A stretch of DNA of 64,000 nucleotides from Chrysogorgia sp. JL179-B06 (Eukaryota; Cnidaria; Anthozoa; Scleralcyonacea; Chrysogorgiidae), in assembly GCA_035772405.1 (NCBI GenBank), contig JAYKKM010000472.1, forward strand, positions 947,501 to 1,011,500. Reading direction: 5' to 3'. Below the pieces are notes generated by a model. It saw only the letters and a program-made list of their open reading frames with translations. It did not search any database and had not been told where the DNA came from. Shown piece after piece: positions 61,792 through 64,000 of the stretch. Each line of letters starts with the position of its first letter. The first letter of the stretch is position 1. Position numbers and translations under genes: made by a program.

Positions 61792-62037
61792 ATGGAGGCA
61801 CCAATGTCAAGAGGTAGACTAATAGACCTCCTTTTCAAAGAGAAAAAAGCGAGGCTGAACGCATTGAAGAGAAGAAGGAAGTTGTTGGAGAGGCAGGCGG
61901 ACACGAACGAGAAGTTGACGACAGTGGTCGCCGAAGTCCAGGACCACGATAGACGTGTGAAGATGTTCGAGGAGGGACTGCTGAGAAACCCGTCACCGCC
62001 AGAGGAGCAGTGGAGAAGACCCGAGCGACAGCAGTGA
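61792..62037 (+). CDS. Basic coiled-coil ORF, possible gag fragment
   Basis: The ATG at 61792 gives MEAPMSRGRLIDLLFKEKKA, a Lys/Arg-rich helix, then coiled coil (DTNEKLTTVVAEVQDHDRRV) and a proline-rich basic end, about 81 residues. It is clearly higher in GC than the neighbouring genes and has no TATAATAAA motif before its ATG. It follows a retrotransposon-like leader, so it may be a fragment of an LTR-retrotransposon gag. It could also be a real basic protein of the element. Confidence 0.4.
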   Translation: MEAPMSRGRLIDLLFKEKKARLNALKRRRKLLERQADTNEKLTTVVAEVQDHDRRVKMFEEGLLRNPSPPEEQWRRPERQQ

Positions 62038-62405
62038 AGAAAACCTACGAGTCAAAGTGGTTTGTCTCACGTTGAGACGAAACGTTTAATAAACATTTAG
62101 GTCGTCTCACCTTTAGAGGTGGTCTAACTTTTTTAAAAAGTCTTGTACAAAAATATATTTTCAAAAATCTTACGAGTTGTTCGTTAATATCTAGTCTCCC
62201 AACGTAGTTCTCACAGTGAGTTGATAACTTAAGTTATCACTAGAAGAAAGTCGAGACTCGTGGTGTTTCCTACGGGTTTTTTGACTTTTAGCGGCTTTTT
62301 TGTTTGCGGCTTTTTTCGCTCGGCAGGCGTGTACGTAATGGTCAGCGGTCGCAATAAGAGTAGAGGGGGCCCCTCTAAAATTTCTAAAAATTTTCAACAA
62401 ATAAA
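62038..62405. other. Non-coding stretch with palindromes
   Basis: It holds GTCTCACGTTGAGAC (about 62069-62083, hairpin) and the perfect 16-bp palindrome GATAACTTAAGTTATC at 62223-62238. A minus-strand open frame at 62390-62191 codes for a Lys/Arg/Ala-rich peptide but has no plausible start. Confidence 0.4.
62223..62238. repeat. Perfect 16-bp palindrome
   Basis: GATAACTTAAGTTATC is its own reverse complement. Position: 168 bp before the 388-residue gene. Confidence 0.85.
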
Positions 62406-63572
62406 ATGGCAGAGGCTGATGACAATTTTGAGATGGAAGAAAGGTTTCCAGAGTACGATAATCTCGATAACGAAGAGTTAGACACAACTCTTGACGATCT
62501 CAATCAGAGATTTCTGATTGACGACGATGTGTTAATCACTGAGAGGATCACGTATATCAACCGCCTTCTCTTAGCCGAGACGAGTTTTGGTGGTGATCTA
62601 GATGTAGGGGGTGGTGTAGCGAACGATGTGTTCATTCAAGTAGACAAGTACGTACAAGACTCTCGCGAGGGTCAAAAACTTAATCCTTACTCAGAGAGTG
62701 TCATAGAAATTAGAAATAGGACTACCGTGAGAGACGGTAAGGTCTTTTTCAAAGAAAGACTTAAGAGTGGTGGATTCTCCACCGTTGAGAAAATAGTTCT
62801 TAATAACGTGAACGGTTCGTATATGAAAAACATAGCGAAAAGAAACTCAAACGCCGTTTCGCAATTCGAAAAGCTCGTCGAGTCTGCAGTAAGTGAAACG
62901 AACACGGCCTCCAACTTACCTATGATTTCTGTCGTAGACCAAGTGATACTACCAGACGATGTTCTCAGTAGACTCGGTGAGGAGGACCGACGTGTTGTGA
63001 ACGGTGTTCTTAACCCGTCGACTACAATCTTACCAGAGAGTAGAGTCGGTAGTCGTGGAGCGATCCAACTCATGATCGATGAGTTTCGAGAACGAAGCGA
63101 TGCGAATCTTGAGTTAGCTAAAGACAGTGATATAGCTGACGCAAGGGAATTTTTTCAAAAGTCTTTCGACGAAGACACGGTCGCCGACGCTTTTGAACAA
63201 CAAAGGATTATCGAAGAAACACACGCTGAGCAAGAGAAAGACGTGAGTCGTCTAGAGAGAGTGAAAGAATGGTTGAAAAAAAATTTAGTCAGTCTGTCAG
63301 CGATAGGTATCACCATCGCAGGGTTGATCACAACTATTATAGTTGGAGCGAGAACTGCTATTACGAAGGGAGCGAAAGCTGGACTATCTTTCGCGAAGAC
63401 GGTGAAAAACGCTATTGCTAGTCTAGGTCCGTTCGCGGTGGGTGTTGCTAATTTTGTCTACACAATACTGAAGGCTGGTGTGAAAACTCTACAGTGGCTA
63501 GCTCAAAACCTGTGGATTGTAGTCATTGGCGTGATGTGGACACTGAACGAGTATCGGAAAAGTAGGAAGTAA
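62406..63572 (+). CDS. Large protein with C-terminal membrane-active region
   Basis: A 388-residue protein from ATG 62406, directly preceded by CAACAAATAAA. It starts MAEADDNFEMEERFPEYDNL, acidic, with a long polar middle. The last about 100 residues are strongly hydrophobic and Ala/Gly-rich: SLSAIGITIAGLITTIIVGA, TKGAKAGLSFAKTVKNAIAS, then LQWLAQNLWIVVIGVMWTLN and a basic end. Two or three membrane segments are possible. I recall similar C-termini in proteins of cnidarian Polinton-like elements. A membrane-lytic or internal virion role is a guess. Intact; the next gene starts about 40 bp on. Confidence 0.55.
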   Translation: MAEADDNFEMEERFPEYDNLDNEELDTTLDDLNQRFLIDDDVLITERITYINRLLLAETSFGGDLDVGGGVANDVFIQVDKYVQDSREGQKLNPYSESVIEIRNRTTVRDGKVFFKERLKSGGFSTVEKIVLNNVNGSYMKNIAKRNSNAVSQFEKLVESAVSETNTASNLPMISVVDQVILPDDVLSRLGEEDRRVVNGVLNPSTTILPESRVGSRGAIQLMIDEFRERSDANLELAKDSDIADAREFFQKSFDEDTVADAFEQQRIIEETHAEQEKDVSRLERVKEWLKKNLVSLSAIGITIAGLITTIIVGARTAITKGAKAGLSFAKTVKNAIASLGPFAVGVANFVYTILKAGVKTLQWLAQNLWIVVIGVMWTLNEYRKSRK

Positions 63573-63611
63573 AACGAGTTTAAAGAGACGATGTATATAA
63601 ATAAAGTAGAG

Positions 63612-64000
63612 ATGAGTGATAGCGAAAAAAGAGTGAGAAAAGTATACACGTTGTTCAACATGGTTGATGACGAAATATATGTCGGTTCCACGTCCAACAC
63701 TATCAAGTGGAGACTCAGCATGCATAAGAGCACATCTAAAGTCGAGAAGCACAAAAACTCGAAATTATATAAAAAGATTAACGAGGTTGGATTCGTGAAC
63801 TTTCACATTGTCGAGATGGAGAGCTTACTATGCACCAAGCGTGAGATAAAAGAGTTGGAACACGTCTATATGAGTAAACTCAAACCAACACTAAACACAC
63901 TTAACACAGGCGTATTCTTCAAAGCTGACGGAACGTTCGACAGAGCGAAACATCGAAAAGAGTGGAACATCGCCAACGCGAACTACTACAAAGAGCGTTA
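63612..64000 (+). CDS. GIY-YIG endonuclease, runs off the right edge
   Basis: The preferred ATG is 63612 (MSDSEKRVRKVYTLFNMVDD), preceded by TATATAAATAAAGTAGAG; the ATG at 63591 is in frame but lies inside the motif. The reading continues VYTLFNMVDDEIYVGSTSN and MHKSTSKVEKHKNSKLYKKI, then EMESLLCTKREIKELEHVYM. The GIY-YIG core is degenerate (VYTLF for GIY, YVGSTSN for YIGST) but has the usual order, with Glu in the ELEHVYM helix. It cuts DNA. At least 129 codons; the C-terminal domain (starting TGVFFKADGTFDRAKHRKEW) is cut by the window edge. Such nucleases are known in Polinton-like viruses and giant viruses. Confidence 0.65.
   Translation, partial: MSDSEKRVRKVYTLFNMVDDEIYVGSTSNTIKWRLSMHKSTSKVEKHKNSKLYKKINEVGFVNFHIVEMESLLCTKREIKELEHVYMSKLKPTLNTLNTGVFFKADGTFDRAKHRKEWNIANANYYKER

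Larger units (their letters stand above)
49011..64000. mobile_element. Polinton/Maverick (adintovirus-like) element, right end outside the window
   Basis: The element is recognised by family-B DNA polymerase of the Polinton type plus a retroviral-type integrase with a chromodomain, together with a penton-like protein. The genes lie in four blocks of alternating strand. The left end is taken as the GC-rich segment at about 49011-49150, since the DIRS reading ends there; the exact first base is not determined because the other terminus is outside. At least 15 kb is present. Codon use and base composition (more GC than the surroundings) and the uniform TATAATAAA start motif set it apart. Confidence 0.8.

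Noticed and set aside
63498..63754. Two minus-strand ORFs near the right edge
   Set aside because: Shadows of the 388-residue gene end and the GIY-YIG gene start on the plus strand.

Overview
The window is animal nuclear DNA. It is AT-rich, has spliced genes with GT-AG introns, and is packed with transposable elements of metazoan type: APE-type LINEs with 2A-like motifs, hAT, PIF/Harbinger, a DIRS-like tyrosine-recombinase retroelement, a Penelope-like remnant, many MITEs and a Polinton. The mix of families suggests a cnidarian, perhaps an octocoral. That placement comes from family recognition only and is low confidence.

Layout. 1-9.4 kb: an unknown ORF entering from the left edge (minus), a MITE, a two-exon minimal chromodomain gene, a decayed DDE-type transposase-like gene (5.1-7.3 kb, minus), a hAT-type MITE, and a first exon with a signal peptide. 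9.4-19.2 kb: a decayed but still visibly spliced member of a repeated animal gene family (plus strand), broken by two LINE insertions (13.26-14.89 and 15.67-about 19.16 kb, both minus). 20-27 kb: the 3' exons of a spliced P-loop-like gene (minus), a Penelope-like fragment with a hammerhead-like core, a HIRAN-like ORF, a hAT transposase pseudogene and a Harbinger pseudogene. 27.69-30.67 kb: a TIR element with TTCATGAA arrays near both ends, inserted in a tandem duplication whose neighbouring copy preserves the empty site. 31-44.5 kb: mostly gene-poor sequence with nested MITEs, a helicase scrap, and a third LINE inserted in one arm of a palindromic element. 45.0-49.0 kb: a DIRS/Ngaro-like element (gag-like, RT, RNase H, tyrosine recombinase).

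From about 49.0 kb to the right edge lies a Polinton/Maverick (adintovirus-like) element that is truncated by the window. It carries a family-B DNA polymerase of the Polinton type, broken by a small deletion. It also carries a DDE integrase with a C-terminal chromodomain, a minor-capsid/penton-like protein, two tandem lectin-fold candidate fibre proteins, small membrane proteins, a C2H2 zinc-finger protein, a basic NUMOD-like protein and a GIY-YIG nuclease that runs off the edge. Its genes sit in four blocks: minus 49.2-55.1, plus 55.2-56.7, minus 56.7-59.7 and plus 59.7-64.0 kb. Nearly every start codon is immediately preceded by TATAATAAA or a close variant, and several gene ends carry perfect hairpins. 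That gives the element an apparently uniform, virus-like transcription grammar unlike its surroundings. No major capsid protein, packaging ATPase or protease was recognised in the visible part; they may lie beyond the right edge.

Limits: all family calls are from reading the sequence. No search or alignment was run, and element boundaries are given only where repeats define them.
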